NCBI RefSeq assembly: GCF_002798305.1
Contig: NZ_PCGR01000002.1
Coordinates: 110,034 to 174,033, forward strand
Length of the DNA stretch: 64,000 nt
Direction: 5' to 3'
Origin: Chryseomicrobium excrementi
GTDB lineage: Bacteria; Bacillota; Bacilli; Bacillales_A; Planococcaceae
The position numbers were made by a program, and so were the translations under genes. The notes below the pieces were generated by a model. That model had not been told where the DNA came from. It saw only the letters and a program-made list of their open reading frames with translations, and made no database searches. Of the stretch, positions 33,522 to 41,892 are shown piece by piece; position 1 is the first letter of the stretch; each line of letters begins with the position of its first letter.

Positions 33522-33809
33522 TCAAATAATCTCTAATTCTTTTTGAATCTTATGCTTATAATCAACATAGCTTTGATCAAAACCTGGATTTTCATTTTCG
33601 AACTTGCTCATAATATAATCCCATTGGTGTATGGTGTAACTGAAAATCTCATTTTTAACAGTAGGATCATTTTCGGCAAACTTAATAACAGCTTCTTCCG
33701 TCTCTGAATCAATAATTATCGCTCCTCCAGCTGAATTCCCAAATGGACCAGCTAAAATGATAGTTCCTTTATTATATTCAGTTTGGACATACATAGCGCG
33801 TTCGGGCAC
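33522..33809 (-). CDS. YciI-like protein, probably missing its N-terminus
   Basis: 95 residues. LAGPFGNSAGGAIIIDSETE, then FAENDPTVKNEIFSYTIHQW follow the YCII dimeric ferredoxin-like pattern (AGP, GG, DP, YxxxxW). The usual first ~20 residues with the catalytic His/Asp region are not evident; the frame is open to about 33837 without an ATG. The GTG 33809 start has no good ribosome site, so this is likely a 5'-truncated gene. Confidence 0.6.
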   Translation of the reverse strand: MPERAMYVQTEYNKGTIILAGPFGNSAGGAIIIDSETEEAVIKFAENDPTVKNEIFSYTIHQWDYIMSKFENENPGFDQSYVDYKHKIQKELEII

Positions 33810-33904
33810 AGGTGAAGGGGCTAGACTGATTGACGCTTACTTTTAAAATAGCAATAAAAGAATTTCCCGGTTCACTTTCAGTTATTCCCACAATTTCCCT
33901 ATAT

Positions 33905-34022
33905 GATACCTGTGCACCACACTTTTCATATTATGAACGACAATTGCGTCTAAAGACCTTGAGGTATCAAAGTCGCCTGGATAATTGTGAAATTGTAGTG
34001 TATTGTGTGGTGCGCAGGTACC
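33905..34022. repeat. 118-bp element with 18-bp terminal inverted repeats (MITE-like)
   Basis: GATACCTGTGCACCACAC at the left and GTGTGGTGCGCAGGTACC at the right pair at 16 of 18 positions. The right end is followed by seven T. No clear target duplication. It may be a miniature transposable element or a large regulatory hairpin. Confidence 0.5.
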
Positions 34023-34061
34023 GTTTTTTTAAAACTTTCGAAATGATTTATATACTTATTT

Positions 34062-34095
34062 AAAAACGACCTTTAGAATCGAGAGGTCGTTTTTA
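34062..34095. terminator. Bidirectional terminator-like hairpin
   Basis: AAAAACGACCT / AGGTCGTTTTT with an 11-base centre. Confidence 0.75.
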
Positions 34096-34174
34096 TCGTT
34101 TATACATTTTATAAAAGTAACTACTGCAATTATAAACAGAAAAAACAATGATTTGAATCTTGAAACACTTGATA

Positions 34175-34728
34175 TCTTAGGTTATCAAGCCGAAGTTGCT
34201 CCAAAAATTGATTCTTTCCTGTTGAAACACCAAAAAAATAATTTTGAGTGAAGAGTTCATGAAAAGCTAATAATATAAATTGATAATATGAAAAATTTAT
34301 TGAATTTTCCGTATTATCTTTATTGTTCTATTTAATAGTTTACAATTGATATTGAGATTTAAGATGAAAAATTTTTATATGCATACAAGAAGGTTTGCTA
34401 ATAGTGTAAATAATTAAATATTAAAGGAGGGAGATTTAATTATGGAGGAAAACTGGAGAGGTGAGAAGAAGTTTAATGAAAATAAATTAATGTTGAGACA
34501 AGCAGGTCTTGGAATATTAGTTATGATCATTTTTTTTCAATATTTTAAATTAGCTGCTTATTTATCTGATAGATACTTTTTTGACAGTTATTTTGTGAGC
34601 TATTTTATTTTACTTTTAGGTATTCCTTTCTCGTACTTCGTGGCTAAATTTATAATTTGGTTAATTAAAAGTACTATTAGAGAGTGAGGGACTCCATAAA
34701 AATAACCAGGTTGCTAAATTTTTCATTC
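34175..34728. repeat. Long direct repeat, copy B
   Basis: Pairs with 1709-2268: taggttatcaag..., the AT-rich upstream region, the AAAGGAGGGA ribosome site, the 81-codon gene, and about 40 bp after it. It ends at cattc (34724-34728). Confidence 0.8.
34442..34687 (+). CDS. Small two-helix membrane protein, copy B
   Basis: 81 residues, about 80% identical to the protein at 1983-2228; the N-terminal MEENWRGE.KFNENKLMLRQAG is almost unchanged, while substitutions fall in the helices and are conservative. AAAGGAGGGA before ATG. Unknown function; kept in two copies with the same upstream region. Confidence 0.75.
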   Translation: MEENWRGEKKFNENKLMLRQAGLGILVMIIFFQYFKLAAYLSDRYFFDSYFVSYFILLLGIPFSYFVAKFIIWLIKSTIRE

Positions 34729-34767
34729 TAGATACTTTTTTGTCTTTGATACTCATTAAAAAAGACT

Positions 34768-34808
34768 AAAACCCATCCTTGAGCTGCACACTCAATAAGG
34801 CTGGGTTT
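34768..34808. terminator. Terminator-like hairpin
   Basis: AAACCCATCCTTGAG / CTCAATAAGGCTGGGTTT stem, 80 bp after the 81-residue gene. Confidence 0.7.
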
Positions 34809-34855
34809 CTTACTTGTGGGAGTCAACATCTTTCGAGTATTGACTTTATTGCTAG

Positions 34856-34891
34856 AGCACCTAGTTGTTAGCGCAACTAGGTGCTTTTTTA
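34856..34891 (+). terminator. Strong terminator hairpin
   Basis: AGCACCTAGTTG / CAACTAGGTGCT perfect stem followed by TTTTTT. No gene ends directly before it, so it may belong to an unrecognised short transcript. Confidence 0.8.
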
Positions 34892-35361
34892 TGTTGTTTT
34901 TTAATTTTATTGACTATCACTTCTTATAATCACATTATATACGATAGTTAAAAAATAGAATTATTTGTTACACTTATCGGTTTCCAGCATCTTTGCTGAA
35001 GACGGTCAACATAAGGGTAATAAGATAGTTGAATAAAAAGTGTTCAAAGTAAATGAGCAAAAACTGTTCACTTTATTTTAGCGGTTACAGCATAAAAGGT
35101 TGATAATGTAAGACCACACTATCTTTCCAGTTAGTTGATGGAATCAGTAAGATTAGATACATCATTTATGTTTCTCCTTGAAGTTAATAGTTAGTCAACA
35201 GTTTGTTTGTTCCAATTGAGCGGTAAGAAAGTTGGTGAAGAATATTGTTAAAGTCTGTCCCCACTTAATTTCATGCGATGTAATTGTGATATTCATTACC
35301 ACACAGTTTTACCCTACTTTTTCGAAGAAGCACCTATCATTGAGCTCTTCTCGACAAACTC

Positions 35362-35715
35362 CTATGCCTTATCGTCCTCCAAAATCTCATGCACATTCCC
35401 AAACGGATCTACAAACGCCGCATAGCGCTGCGGAGTGGGGCGAGAGTGAAGGAATGTAACGCCACGCTCTTTTAAGTTGCGATAGCTTTCTTCTACATCC
35501 TCAACTGTAAATACCAGCACAGTTCGCGCTTCCTCCGAATAAGCCAGAGGCTCTACAGAGCGAAGCGTCTCAAACAACACTAAATGTTGTCCGCCTATAT
35601 CATAGATCAAGCGCTTCCCATCTTCATCAACCAACTGCAACTCCAAGACATCTGAATAGAACTGGCGAGCTTGTTCTTTGTCTGATACGAATACCATGAT
35701 GTGTCCGAATTTCAT
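35362..35715 (-). CDS. VOC / glyoxalase-fold protein
   Basis: 117 residues, one VOC domain (MKFGHIMVFVSDKEQARQFY at the start, PFGNVHEILED at the end). The metal His/Glu positions (H5 and E near HEILE) are plausible. Such proteins act in dioxygenation, glyoxalase or antibiotic binding; the target cannot be told. GGAGGC precedes the ATG. Confidence 0.85.
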   Translation of the reverse strand: MKFGHIMVFVSDKEQARQFYSDVLELQLVDEDGKRLIYDIGGQHLVLFETLRSVEPLAYSEEARTVLVFTVEDVEESYRNLKERGVTFLHSRPTPQRYAAFVDPFGNVHEILEDDKA

Positions 35716-35802
35716 ATGAAGAGCCTCCCGTCTTCTAAGCTATAGAAGTTTATAAAGATAATATTCATTTACAGGTTGCCCATCAATCTTCAACGAATGA
35801 AT

Positions 35803-38688
35803 TTATGCTTGAGTCAAGTAATGATACAAGTTGAACTCTACAGGCTGCTCAAGCTTCATTGTCATGGTAACAACTGGAGTTGGTTGTCCTACTTTGTCAG
35901 TCATAAACTCTTGCTTAATAGAGTCCATTAAAATATCTACTTTGCCTAGATAATAGAAGTCTTTTCCTTCGTCATTATCTTTCTTAATAAAGAAATGGAA
36001 TTCATCGCCTCGCTGATATCCAGTAAGTAACTTTTGAATTTCATTTGAGCTGATCTTGCGGTTACTTCTTGTGAACCATTTGAAATGAGCATCATCAATA
36101 AATTCGTCTCCATAGGCGATGTTTGCATCAATCTCATCTGATTTATGATACGTAACGAAGATGGGACACGTATTGTGTTTTAGCTTATACCCATACATTG
36201 TAGATGATTCATCTTGATCCCAATTTAATAAGCGTGCCACATCTTTTCGGGTATACTTTTCATACAATGTGAGTTCGCGCTCACTATCGTAAATCTCTGA
36301 TTTACGTAAACCTGTCCGAATCACGTCATTGTAACGTTTTTTAAATAAGTCGTTTTCAAGTGCACGACGAAGGCTAAGAGACATTTCTACAGTAGAGGAA
36401 TTCACTTGAATCAAAGGTGTATGAGCATACTTTTTACGAATGGCGGCCGTAAAGAAATTCAATTGTAATACCTCAATTGCAGAGAGGATAGTCTTTTTAT
36501 CAAAAGCAAGGCCTAATGAATCAACAAGAGATTGAAACTCTTCAATTGTTATTGAGTCTGATGAGTTTAGAATTTGAAGCAGGAGAAGCTCATGTCGACG
36601 TTTTCCATTTAAAAGTTCTTGTGAGATGAAACTTAGCATTCCATCTTCTTGTTCTGTGTACAGTACAGGTTGTTCTGTGAGTTTACTTAAGAACTGATCA
36701 TAATGCTTGAAATTTTCTAATAGAGTAGCGGGATCTACAGAATTGTGTTCAACAAAATCGTAGAGCTCTGGTTGACGACCTAAACGGTTTTCTAATGTCA
36801 GATAAAATTCTTTTAAGTTCTTAAAGTGATCAATTCGTGCAGTATTAATCGAGCGGTAGATCTGCTCCTTAGCGACCTGCTCAAAAAGCACAGTTGAGGC
36901 ACCTTTAATATAGCTCGTGTCGGATACTGACCGTCGAATGGTGTCTTTATTCAAAGAAGAGTCACCAGATAAAGCCATAGGGATCAGATAGTTATTTTTA
37001 TAATTTCCGATAAAATCAATGATGGTAACAAACTCTTTAGTCGGATGTTTACGCAGCCCTCGTCCTAGTTGTTGAATAAAGATGATACTGGATTGCGTTT
37101 GGCGTAACATGACGACTTGATTGACAGCTGGAATATCGATTCCCTCATTAAAGATATCAACCGTGATAATATACTCAAGTTCTCCATTTTCTAATTCGTC
37201 TACTGTCTGTAAACGAACCTCCATAGCATCTTCACCGGTTAAGGCTTTAGTTTTGAAGCCTCTTTTATTCAATTCTTTAGAAAGCTCATGAGCTTCTTCT
37301 TTCCTACTACAAAACATTAATCCTCGAACTCGGTCGCCAGCATAGCCATAGTAAGTGATCTTCTCAATAATATGGTCAATGCGAAGGTCGGAGACAAGTT
37401 CATTAAAGCTCACTTCTTCATCTAAGAGCCTGCCATTTAGTGTAATATCGGTTACCCCAAAATAGTGAAATGTACTGAGAAGATCCTCTTCAAGAGCTTC
37501 TTGTAGTCGAATTTCATAGGCAACATTGTAATCAAATAGCTTAAAAATGTTCCAGTTGTCCGTACGCTCAGGAGTGGCTGTCATACCAAGAAGAAACTCA
37601 GGTGTTAGATAGTTAATAACGCGCTTATAACTATCTGCACCAGCACGGTGTACTTCATCAACGATGACATAATCAAAATGATCTTTCGGGATTTTTCTTA
37701 AAGTTTCCATTTTCGAAAGCGTTTGAATCGTTGCAAAAACGTATTTGGCACCTGTATTTTTCTCAGTACCTGTTAGAAAACCAAACTGCTCATCGTGTGC
37801 ACCAAGTACACGCATGAAATCAGCTTTTGCCTGTTTTAGTATTTGTTCTCTATGTACGATAAATAGCATTCGTCTAGGAGCAGCAGCTCGCACATCAAAT
37901 GCGGATAAATACGTTTTTCCGGTACCTGTAGCAGAAACTACAAGCGCTCTTTGGTACTGATTTCGCATAACTGCGAGATTTTCAAGAGCACGGGTTTGCA
38001 TTTTATTTGGTTTAATCTCAATAGCTCTTACCATTGAATCAGTTGCAAAATCTTCCCTAGGTTCTAAAACAGAAATGAGTTTCTGCTGTTCCTTCGTTTC
38101 TTTGTAGCGAATTTCGTAATCTGCAATCCAATCTTGTGAAAGTGGAGCAGCCGCATTCCAGACATCTTCAAATTGATGAAGGAAATGGCGGATCAGTTCG
38201 CCATTTTCATTTGAAGTAAGGCGGATATTCCATTCATAATTTACTTTTAGTGCATTTGCGGTAAGGTTAGAGCTACCTACGATCATCGAGTAATTGTGAG
38301 CATGTTCAAACATATACCCCTTAGCGTGAAATCCCTTAAGTGAAGTCAATCTGACTTCTAAATTGGGGATTTTCAATAATTCCTTAAAGACTTTAGGATT
38401 GTTAAATTCTAAAAAAGTAGAAGTCAGTATTTTGCCTGAAACTCCTTTTAAATGCAGATCATGAAGGATAGCTTTTAAAGTAGCTAATCCCGATTCAGTG
38501 ATAAAGGCTACAGAGAAAAAGAACGATTGACAGACTTGTAGATCTTCTAAAAGAGTAGTCAGAACGTTTTCTCCACCAGCAATTCGATTCGTTAGAAGCT
38601 GAGGTTTTAGAGAGTCGTGGGCTGCAGTTTGATAATTGATGAAGCCTTTTTCTAATGAAAGTTTCAGTTGTTCATCTGTATACTTCAT
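35803..38688 (-). CDS. Phospholipase-D nuclease / SF2 helicase / DUF3427 protein
   Basis: 961 residues. The N-terminal PLD-like nuclease domain has FHAKGY (about 120-125) and GSSNLT (138-143). A superfamily 2 helicase follows: ATGTGKT (253-259), DEVH (344-347), TATPER (370-375), then QQLGRGLRK at motif VI, and a DUF3427 C-terminal domain (about 680-960). Such proteins are proposed to process damaged or foreign DNA. The ATG overlaps the stop of the Nudix gene by four bases, so they are coupled. This pairing is known in outline but not well studied. Confidence 0.9.
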   Translation of the reverse strand: MKYTDEQLKLSLEKGFINYQTAAHDSLKPQLLTNRIAGGENVLTTLLEDLQVCQSFFFSVAFITESGLATLKAILHDLHLKGVSGKILTSTFLEFNNPKVFKELLKIPNLEVRLTSLKGFHAKGYMFEHAHNYSMIVGSSNLTANALKVNYEWNIRLTSNENGELIRHFLHQFEDVWNAAAPLSQDWIADYEIRYKETKEQQKLISVLEPREDFATDSMVRAIEIKPNKMQTRALENLAVMRNQYQRALVVSATGTGKTYLSAFDVRAAAPRRMLFIVHREQILKQAKADFMRVLGAHDEQFGFLTGTEKNTGAKYVFATIQTLSKMETLRKIPKDHFDYVIVDEVHRAGADSYKRVINYLTPEFLLGMTATPERTDNWNIFKLFDYNVAYEIRLQEALEEDLLSTFHYFGVTDITLNGRLLDEEVSFNELVSDLRIDHIIEKITYYGYAGDRVRGLMFCSRKEEAHELSKELNKRGFKTKALTGEDAMEVRLQTVDELENGELEYIITVDIFNEGIDIPAVNQVVMLRQTQSSIIFIQQLGRGLRKHPTKEFVTIIDFIGNYKNNYLIPMALSGDSSLNKDTIRRSVSDTSYIKGASTVLFEQVAKEQIYRSINTARIDHFKNLKEFYLTLENRLGRQPELYDFVEHNSVDPATLLENFKHYDQFLSKLTEQPVLYTEQEDGMLSFISQELLNGKRRHELLLLQILNSSDSITIEEFQSLVDSLGLAFDKKTILSAIEVLQLNFFTAAIRKKYAHTPLIQVNSSTVEMSLSLRRALENDLFKKRYNDVIRTGLRKSEIYDSERELTLYEKYTRKDVARLLNWDQDESSTMYGYKLKHNTCPIFVTYHKSDEIDANIAYGDEFIDDAHFKWFTRSNRKISSNEIQKLLTGYQRGDEFHFFIKKDNDEGKDFYYLGKVDILMDSIKQEFMTDKVGQPTPVVTMTMKLEQPVEFNLYHYLTQA

Positions 38689-39101
38689 AAGCGAGCACCA
38701 TTAGCTAATAGCTCATGTTGCACTCTTTCAACTGCTGGAATATCTGCAGGAGCCCATTCTAAAATATGAAGTGATTCAGCAGACATCCATTTGAAATCGG
38801 CATGCTCTGTTAGTTTTGGAATACCGTTAGTAATCTTGGCATAATACGTTGTTAATTGGATGGTGAAGGTATTGTATTCATAATATGTACTTTCTACTTT
38901 CTCTCCGACTTCAATTTCGATTTGAAGTTCTTCCATTAACTCTCTTTGTAAAGTCTCTTCAGGCTGTTCTCCTTCTTCAATTTTGCCACCAGGAAATTCC
39001 CATAGATTCGGTAAGGACATTGTAGAAGATCGTAATGCACAAAAAACGTGATTTTCTTCGTTCAGTAACACTGCTCCAACTACATTCACATGTTTTTTCA
39101 T
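38685..39101 (-). CDS. Nudix hydrolase (MutT/CTP-pyrophosphohydrolase-like)
   Basis: 138 residues with a complete Nudix box: GGKIEEGEQPEETLQREL then MEEL. It would hydrolyse (deoxy)nucleoside triphosphates, perhaps damaged ones. GAGGTGG precedes the ATG. It is the first gene of a two-gene unit with the PLD-helicase, suggesting that nucleotide and DNA processing are linked. Confidence 0.92.
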   Translation of the reverse strand: MKKHVNVVGAVLLNEENHVFCALRSSTMSLPNLWEFPGGKIEEGEQPEETLQRELMEELQIEIEVGEKVESTYYEYNTFTIQLTTYYAKITNGIPKLTEHADFKWMSAESLHILEWAPADIPAVERVQHELLANGARL

Positions 39102-39218
39102 GATTCCACCTCATTAGCTACTTTTTATTAAGTCTAGCAGCCAAATCGAGAAGGGGCCATAGTTTTTGTAAAATCGTGACAATTTCATTGTTTGCTTGGT
39201 TGATAGTACTGCACATGA

Positions 39219-39401
39219 TTAAATTTACCAGCCAATGACTTCGTGATTGCTGTGATTGATGACGAGGCGACGATGAAGAAATATGTGCCAATGGGCAACA
39301 ATGTCTTGCTGATGCCTGAGAACAACGACTACGAACCAATCATGATGCGAAGCGAGGATGTGCGCATTAATGGGAAAGTGATTGGTGTCATGAAGAAATA
39401 G
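39219..39401 (+). pseudogene. 3' remnant of a LexA/S24-type repressor
   Basis: After a stop at 39216 the frame reads LPANDFVIAVIDDEATMKKY, MPENNDYEPIMMRSED and GKVIGVMKK, the C-terminal peptidase half of LexA-like repressors (Lys in the EATMKKY stretch fits the catalytic Lys). The DNA-binding half and the Ser are gone. It faces the Nudix-helicase unit and may be what is left of its regulator or of a phage repressor. Confidence 0.75.
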
Positions 39402-39473
39402 GAGCGAATGGTTTCCTCAGTGAAACCTTTTCCTCCCACCACCGTAGAACTTACTACAAGGGAGTGACACCTA

Positions 39474-39716
39474 ATGAACAAAAAACTAGTACAGATTCTG
39501 CTACCTGGTATCGTGGCAATCGGGGTATCGATCGCTCTATACAATATAGGGAATGCTTATGAGATCTCGTGGATGCGTTTCTATTACGAACAAGAGGTTT
39601 CGACGGGAAATGGATTTGAACTTGAAACAGGCGGCTCGATGATTCCGCTTTTGATTGGAATTGCAGCAGGGTTTGTGACAGAGTGGATTTTGAAGAGACG
39701 GACTCACTCTGAATAA
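39474..39716 (+). CDS. Small membrane protein (80 residues)
   Basis: GGGAGTG before the ATG. Two hydrophobic stretches (about 6-26 and 55-73) with a basic end (KRRTHSE). It is followed after 22 bp by another small membrane gene on the same strand. Unknown family. Confidence 0.6.
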   Translation: MNKKLVQILLPGIVAIGVSIALYNIGNAYEISWMRFYYEQEVSTGNGFELETGGSMIPLLIGIAAGFVTEWILKRRTHSE

Positions 39717-39738
39717 CTGTTAACAGGAGGTGGTGCAA

Positions 39739-40002
39739 ATGCAGATGATAGAAGAAAGACCGCGGCCGTACTCGAAAATCGCGAACATCATTTTCTTTAT
39801 AGGTTTTGCCGTAGGGATTTTTGCTGTAGTCACTGCAGACTTAATGTTCCTTTTCTACATGGCAATCATCCAGAGTATAGCTTCGTTCTTTAGAGGCATC
39901 GGTTCATGGCAAGTTGGGGAGAGAAAATTCGCTGTGATGGAGATTGGCGCCTTTGTTACTATGATGATAGTGCTCCTCGTTTACATACTAACGAAACAAT
40001 GA
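39739..40002 (+). CDS. Small membrane protein (87 residues)
   Basis: Start at ATG 39739, eight bases after AGGAGG; GTG 39730 overlaps the ribosome site and is unlikely. Three hydrophobic helices. Probably an operon with 39474-39716. Unknown. Confidence 0.62.
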   Translation: MQMIEERPRPYSKIANIIFFIGFAVGIFAVVTADLMFLFYMAIIQSIASFFRGIGSWQVGERKFAVMEIGAFVTMMIVLLVYILTKQ

Positions 40003-40030
40003 CCATGGGGCCATCCCATGGTCACTTTTT
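40000..40030. terminator. Bidirectional terminator
   Basis: TGACCATGGG / CCCATGGTCA followed by CTTTTT; shared with the gene on the minus strand. Confidence 0.85.
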
Positions 40031-40342
40031 GTAGGTAGCGGTTCTTTGAAAGGTCTTTTCGTTCTTGACCATCGCTCTCACCAACCAAGCGAGTAGTAGG
40101 GAAGCCACTGGCAGTACGATGACCCAAGAAGAGAAACTAAAGGTCACTTCCCCATAATAAGCATTCATGTAGAGAGCTTCATAGGCAAGGTTCGCAAGTA
40201 ATGTCACAACTGGAGCCATGAACAGTCTTTTCGTAACAAGAGCTGCTGCTAGGCCGAGCCCGATTGTAACAAGAGGCACGATGACGAGTTGCAGGAGAAA
40301 CGAGTCGATTGCATCGAATAAGGACGTAAAAGCCCTCCTCAC
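40022..40342 (-). CDS. Small membrane protein resembling DUF2651
   Basis: About 106 residues with three helices; the pattern VIVPLVTIGLG, then KRLFMAPVV and FSSWVIVLPVASLLLAWLV is like DUF2651 proteins. The GTG at 40342 has no ribosome site of its own and GAGGAGGG lies just inside the frame, so the true start may be further in. Unknown role. Confidence 0.55.
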   Translation of the reverse strand: MRRAFTSLFDAIDSFLLQLVIVPLVTIGLGLAAALVTKRLFMAPVVTLLANLAYEALYMNAYYGEVTFSFSSWVIVLPVASLLLAWLVRAMVKNEKTFQRTATYKK

Positions 40343-40345
40343 AGA

Positions 40346-40537
40346 TTAGAGTTTAAAGATTTCTGCCATCGTATCATCGCTTCCAGGTAAGAACATATAT
40401 AAAGAAAACCCAATTAGAATGGTACCGATCATCAGAACCGACAGCTTCCGAAATGGTGTTTTATAAGATGATTGCATGATGCCGTAAAGTAAAAGGCCGA
40501 TTCCGATAAGGACGCCTAGAAAGTACCAAAATCCCAT
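40346..40537 (-). CDS. Small membrane protein (63 residues)
   Basis: Start at ATG 40537 (nine bases after AAGGAG); ATG 40543 is closer to it. Two helices with a basic centre (SSYKTPFRKL). Three bases separate it from the DUF2651-like gene, so they form an operon. Confidence 0.6.
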   Translation of the reverse strand: MGFWYFLGVLIGIGLLLYGIMQSSYKTPFRKLSVLMIGTILIGFSLYMFLPGSDDTMAEIFKL

Positions 40538-40593
40538 AATCATTCACTCCTTCTCTAGACATAACGCCCAAGAATTGAAGGAGGTTGCATGGA

Positions 40594-40710
40594 TCAATCA
40601 AAAATGATACGGATGAGTTGAGCGATAGCACGAGGTAGGGCAAGTACAATATCTACAAGGTTTACCCAAATGGATTTCTTATCCTCTTTACGAATTGGTG
40701 AGTGTGACAC
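40594..40710 (-). CDS. Very short protein (38 residues)
   Basis: GTG start with GGGAGG eight bases before. It reads MSHSPIRKEDKKSIWVNLVD then IVLALPRAIAQLIRIIFD: a basic N-terminus and one amphipathic or membrane helix. Upstream of the two small membrane genes on the same strand. The good ribosome site supports it; function unknown. Confidence 0.5.
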   Translation of the reverse strand: MSHSPIRKEDKKSIWVNLVDIVLALPRAIAQLIRIIFD

Positions 40711-40776
40711 AGTAGCACCTCCCATTTTCTTTCATTTTACCAAATACTGTAGATAAAATCGAATGGAGGACAACTC

Positions 40777-41337
40777 ATGCCACAATGCTCATGGCCAGGA
40801 ACAAGTACGATGATGCAGATCTATCATGACGAAGAATGGGGCAAGGTTTCAAAAGGAGACGACCGCTATCTGTTTGAGATGTTGTCGCTAGAAGGAGCGC
40901 AAGCGGGGCTCTCTTGGCATACGATTTTGTCAAAGAGAGCAGCCTATAAAGAGGCGTTCCGTAATTTCGATATTGCTGTCTGTGCTCGCCTGACAGATGA
41001 GGAGCTAGAAGCGATTCGTACCGACTATGCTATCGTCCGCAACAAGGCGAAGATCAAATCCGTGCGCACCAATGCGCAAGCAGTTGAGAGAATCCAAGAG
41101 GAGTTTGGTTCGTTCTCTGCTTTCATCTGGTCTTATGTGGAAGGTCAACCAATTATTCATATGCCGGAGCAGAACTCGGACATTCCGACAGAGGACGACC
41201 TATCTCGCCAGATGAGCAAAGACTTGAAGAAACGGGGCTTCACATTCGTGGGACCGGTCATTCTGTACACCTATATGCAGGCGATTGGGATGGTGGATGA
41301 CCATCTTATTGGTTGTTCGGCGAAGACGAACGGATAG
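40777..41337 (+). CDS. tag: DNA-3-methyladenine glycosylase I (Tag)
   Basis: 186 residues, the usual size. Removes 3-methyladenine from alkylated DNA. Zn-site residues are Cys4 (MPQCSW), His17 (YHDEEWG) and the C-terminal DDHLIGC His and Cys. LEGAQAGLSWHTIL is the family motif; the catalytic Glu (LEGAQ) is present. GGAGGA before the ATG. The SRPBCC gene follows 9 bp later. Confidence 0.95.
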   Translation: MPQCSWPGTSTMMQIYHDEEWGKVSKGDDRYLFEMLSLEGAQAGLSWHTILSKRAAYKEAFRNFDIAVCARLTDEELEAIRTDYAIVRNKAKIKSVRTNAQAVERIQEEFGSFSAFIWSYVEGQPIIHMPEQNSDIPTEDDLSRQMSKDLKKRGFTFVGPVILYTYMQAIGMVDDHLIGCSAKTNG

Positions 41338-41346
41338 GAGACTAAC

Positions 41347-41805
41347 ATGCCAATCATCAAATACGAAATTTATATCGAAGCACCAATCGAAGTCTGTTTT
41401 GATCTTGCGAGAGATATTGAAGTTCATATGAAAACTACTAACGAGACAAAAGAGCGTGCTGTTGCAGGAAGAACTACAGGACTTATAGAAATAGGAGAGT
41501 CTGTGACTTGGGAAGCCGTTCATCTAGGAGTAAAGCAGAGATTAACCGCAAAGATAACCGAGATGGAGAGACCTTATTCCTTCACAGATGAGATGGTAAA
41601 AGGCGCGTTTCATTCATTTTCACATACACACGAATTTCGAACGAGTGGCACGGGCACGATAATGAAAGACACCTTTTCCTACAAATCGCCTTTAGGGCTC
41701 CTTGGAGTAGCGGCAGACAAACTGTTTTTAGAAAAATATATGCGAAATTTCATTGTGAATCGCGCTAACGAGTTGAAAAACATAGCGGAGTCTCAAAGGA
41801 TGTAA
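41347..41805 (+). CDS. SRPBCC-fold (START-like) protein
   Basis: 152 residues. IIKYEIYIEAPIEVCFDLAR is the first strand and helix of the SRPBCC hydrophobic-ligand fold; LEKYMRNFIVNRANELK is the long C-terminal helix. It resembles YndB- or CDP-type cyclase-like proteins. Ligand unknown. It is cotranscribed with tag. Confidence 0.8.
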   Translation: MPIIKYEIYIEAPIEVCFDLARDIEVHMKTTNETKERAVAGRTTGLIEIGESVTWEAVHLGVKQRLTAKITEMERPYSFTDEMVKGAFHSFSHTHEFRTSGTGTIMKDTFSYKSPLGLLGVAADKLFLEKYMRNFIVNRANELKNIAESQRM

Positions 41806-41892
41806 ACACCTAAACGTAAAACCAATCCTCCAGAAACACTTGTAACTTTTTTACAAGAAAAGTCGACTACTGCAGTAGACGGGGGTGTTCGA

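Larger units (their letters stand above)
33810..34441. other. Intergenic region with inverted-repeat element and start of repeat copy B
   Basis: No convincing gene. It holds the inverted repeat 33905-34022, a terminator-like stem at 34062-34095, and from 34175 the upstream part of the 81-residue gene repeat. An open frame at 33830-34063 is an accident of the inverted repeat. Confidence 0.5.
34729..35361. other. Gene-free stretch with two terminators
   Basis: Only the hairpins at 34768-34808 and 34856-34891 stand out. The open frame at 35232-35459 lies opposite the glyoxalase gene and has no ribosome site. Confidence 0.5.

Noticed and set aside
33830-34063. 77-codon frame
   Set aside because: It lies in the inverted-repeat element and has no ribosome site or known domain.
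35232-35459. 75-codon frame
   Set aside because: It is opposite the end of the glyoxalase-fold gene and lacks a ribosome site.
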